Source: Nymphaea colorata (Eukaryota > Streptophyta > Magnoliopsida > Nymphaeales > Nymphaeaceae). Taken from it: a stretch of 64,000 nt of DNA. The position numbers and the translations under genes are program-made. Under the pieces are notes generated by a model. That model was not told the DNA's origin, searched no databases, and saw only the letters and a list, made by a program, of their open reading frames with translations. The stretch is from positions 29,607,934 through 29,671,933 of the forward strand of contig NC_045138.2 of the NCBI RefSeq assembly GCF_008831285.2, given 5' to 3'. Shown here one piece after another: positions 62,000-64,000 of this stretch (positions are counted from its first letter, which is position 1; the number at the start of each line of letters is the position of its first letter).

Positions 62000-64000
62000 C
62001 TTAACCTAGCTTCATTCACTTTCTAGTCTGATTGAAAGGGATTTGATGGTGTGGGATAAATAAAAATCGAGATTTTGTATATAAATAGAATTATCAGAAA
62101 ATATGAGGGCAATATGTTCAGACGATTCACAAGTTATTATGTGTAAAGTAATTTTTTTACAAAGGTGAATTACATTGTGCATTGACTTTAAAGATTTCTT
62201 TTATAAGTCCTTCATCCAATCAGATTTGTCATATATGTGTGTGTGTGAGAGTGAGAGAGAGAATGTTATCTTTTGATACTATTTACTAAGCAATCTTGGG
62301 TCAGCAGGAATAGTATTTCATTTTACTGTCAAACACGAGGACCGGAACTTCCTTTTTTCTACTCCTAAGATCCGCAGCCCCTGCTAATAAAGCTAAAAAC
62401 TAGCGGCCTACCAGCTACTGACCCGGCCGCGCTACACCCCTTACTTTTACAATCCAAAGTACATAGTAAGAAAGCAATTTTCATGTTTTGTTTCAACTGG
62501 AGTTAAAAAAAAAAAAGTGGGCATGCACTTCCAACAGCCATATCTGGGTTGGTACGTCGTCCATGAAGACACAAACACCATAAGTGCACATGCGTCTGCC
62601 TTTCTTTTCCCTTTCACTTTTTCTACTTTCCCTAGACAACTTTTTCGCTGCAAATCTTGTTCTTGGAAAAATAGTGGCGAGGAAAATCTCGCGACATGTT
62701 TAAAAAGCTAAGCTTTTCTTGGACAACTAATCTCGCAAAGTCGTACAAGTAATGTCTCCGTAAAATGTGGTGCAGGAAGCTCAAACGAAAAAAGGATGCT
62801 TTATTACAGGAAGATCGTGTCAAACACCGAGCATCTTTAAGACGGGTGGTGTTTACGAAATACCAGAAAATAAAACCCCAAAATCCGAGTGTAAGATGTC
62901 GATAAATTGAAAATATCGTCAGTGTTCGCAACTATACGGCAATTTTTACTACGTTATGAATGATGACGGGTGATTACGTCATCATGCTATGCAAGCAAAT
63001 GCGTTGCAATATTTCCGGAAGAGCCTTCAAGAAATGTATTATTTCCACTTGGTGTCAATCATACAAACCCGGTTTTCCAAAACTCATTAAAAATTTTGAT
63101 TTTTATACCAAAAAAAGTTACATAAATGGGTTCAGATACCAATTACTAATTTGCTCCTAACATGATGTAAGATCCAAATCCAAAAAATTATTGCGTGTGC
63201 ACGGTCAGGAGCACGCGAATCAGATCGCCTTTTGGATCTGAAGAAGATTTGGTGTTAGTGTTGTGGATTTAATTTTGGATCTGGGACGATCAGGATCCAT
63301 TTCTATAAAGAGGCCAGCGTCATCCAGGCATGACAAAAATACAGTTCATCGTTTAGTTTCATGTCGTCATATTCCATGAGAATAATGGAGGCGTCCAGAA
63401 AAGTTTCCCGTTCGGGTCTGGATCCAATGCGGGTCCGACTCGAGTTCACATGAAAGGAACAGGACGTAAGAGGACCGAACATGTAGCTTGCTAGGGATGG
63501 TTTGTCAAGGACAAAATGATTCCCACTTTAAAAAAAATGACCGTGTTTGCCCCTTGTCGTTCCGAAATGACAACGCCGAAAAGACTCGTTCCCTTGGATT
63601 CCATGCATGTCCAAAAACTTATCCCAAGGGCATGTTCGGCATTAGAGAAAAAGTCAACGTCTTGGATTCACTTTCGAGATTTTTTTTCCCACGAAAAAAG
63701 CTCAATGATTTTCATCAAGTCAAAAAGAGTCCAGATCCCAGGAAATCCAATGGCTTAAGCAAGGTCGAATCGGATCCGATCCGAGACGCTTGGCAACCGA
63801 CTCGGAATTTGCCATTAACTGCCACTGACCAAGCTGAGTCACTTTACCGTCTGTTTGGTTAACTTGGCTTTGAAACAGCCAACTTTCCTCATGGTGTGTT
63901 TGGATGCACCTGCTTTATCTGGAAAAAGTGGGACAAGCAGGGAAACCGCTGAAGTTAATCGTACCTTCAACGCAATTTCCTTGTTTATCCCACTTTTTTG
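62000..64000. other. Spacer to the window end
   Basis: No supported gene. A short GT/GA run lies near 62237-62261. TATAAAG at 63305-63311 is followed by no recognisable coding exon. The last 110 bases (TGTTTGGATGCACC...) look like the start of a miniature element cut by the window edge. Confidence 0.45.

Overview
This is a window of nuclear DNA from a flowering plant. The evidence is five spliced genes with GT-AG introns that encode typical plant proteins (an Aux/IAA auxin repressor, EMC1, a GT43 xylan glycosyltransferase of the IRX9H type, PEX2 and a mitochondrial adrenodoxin-type reductase). They are separated by long AT-rich spacers full of (TA)n, (CT)n and (CA)n microsatellites and short non-autonomous transposons. 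The species cannot be fixed from sequence alone; I cannot say whether it is a eudicot, a monocot or an early-diverging angiosperm. There is no bacterial, organellar, CRISPR or prophage content.

Layout. 1-5.4 kb: spacer with no supported gene. 5.4-9.04 kb (minus): Aux/IAA gene, five coding exons, 370 aa, with a candidate TATA box near 9.4 kb. 9.4-15.8 kb: spacer with a purine-rich strand-skewed block (about 10.2-12.0 kb) and a GC-rich block (12.75-13.5 kb). 15.8-25.74 kb (minus): EMC1, twelve coding exons, 984 aa, with a 290-bp hAT-type miniature element in one intron. 25.8-31.6 kb: repeat-rich spacer with a 485-bp hAT-type element, a foldback element and SINE-like pieces. 31.7-35.8 kb (plus): IRX9H-type gene, three coding exons, 426 aa. 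38.7-44.2 kb (plus): PEX2, eight coding exons, 343 aa. 44.3-49.66 kb (minus): adrenodoxin reductase homologue, thirteen coding exons, 497 aa, tail-to-tail with PEX2 with only 119 bp between the stop codons. 50-64 kb: about 14 kb of spacer with microsatellites, small transposon relics and a few promoter-like motifs.

The exon joins were worked out by hand: every join keeps frame, every intron begins GT and ends AG, and the assembled lengths fit the known families. The genes are unrelated housekeeping or developmental genes (auxin response, ER membrane protein insertion, xylan synthesis in the Golgi, peroxisome import, mitochondrial electron transfer). They show no sign of forming a cluster or pathway. 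I did not find a new multi-gene system. The points most worth a second look are the PEX2/reductase convergent 3' ends, the minimal upstream ORF directly before the IRX9H start, the two hAT-type miniature elements with near-perfect 8-bp target duplications, and the unexplained skewed block at 10.2-12.0 kb.
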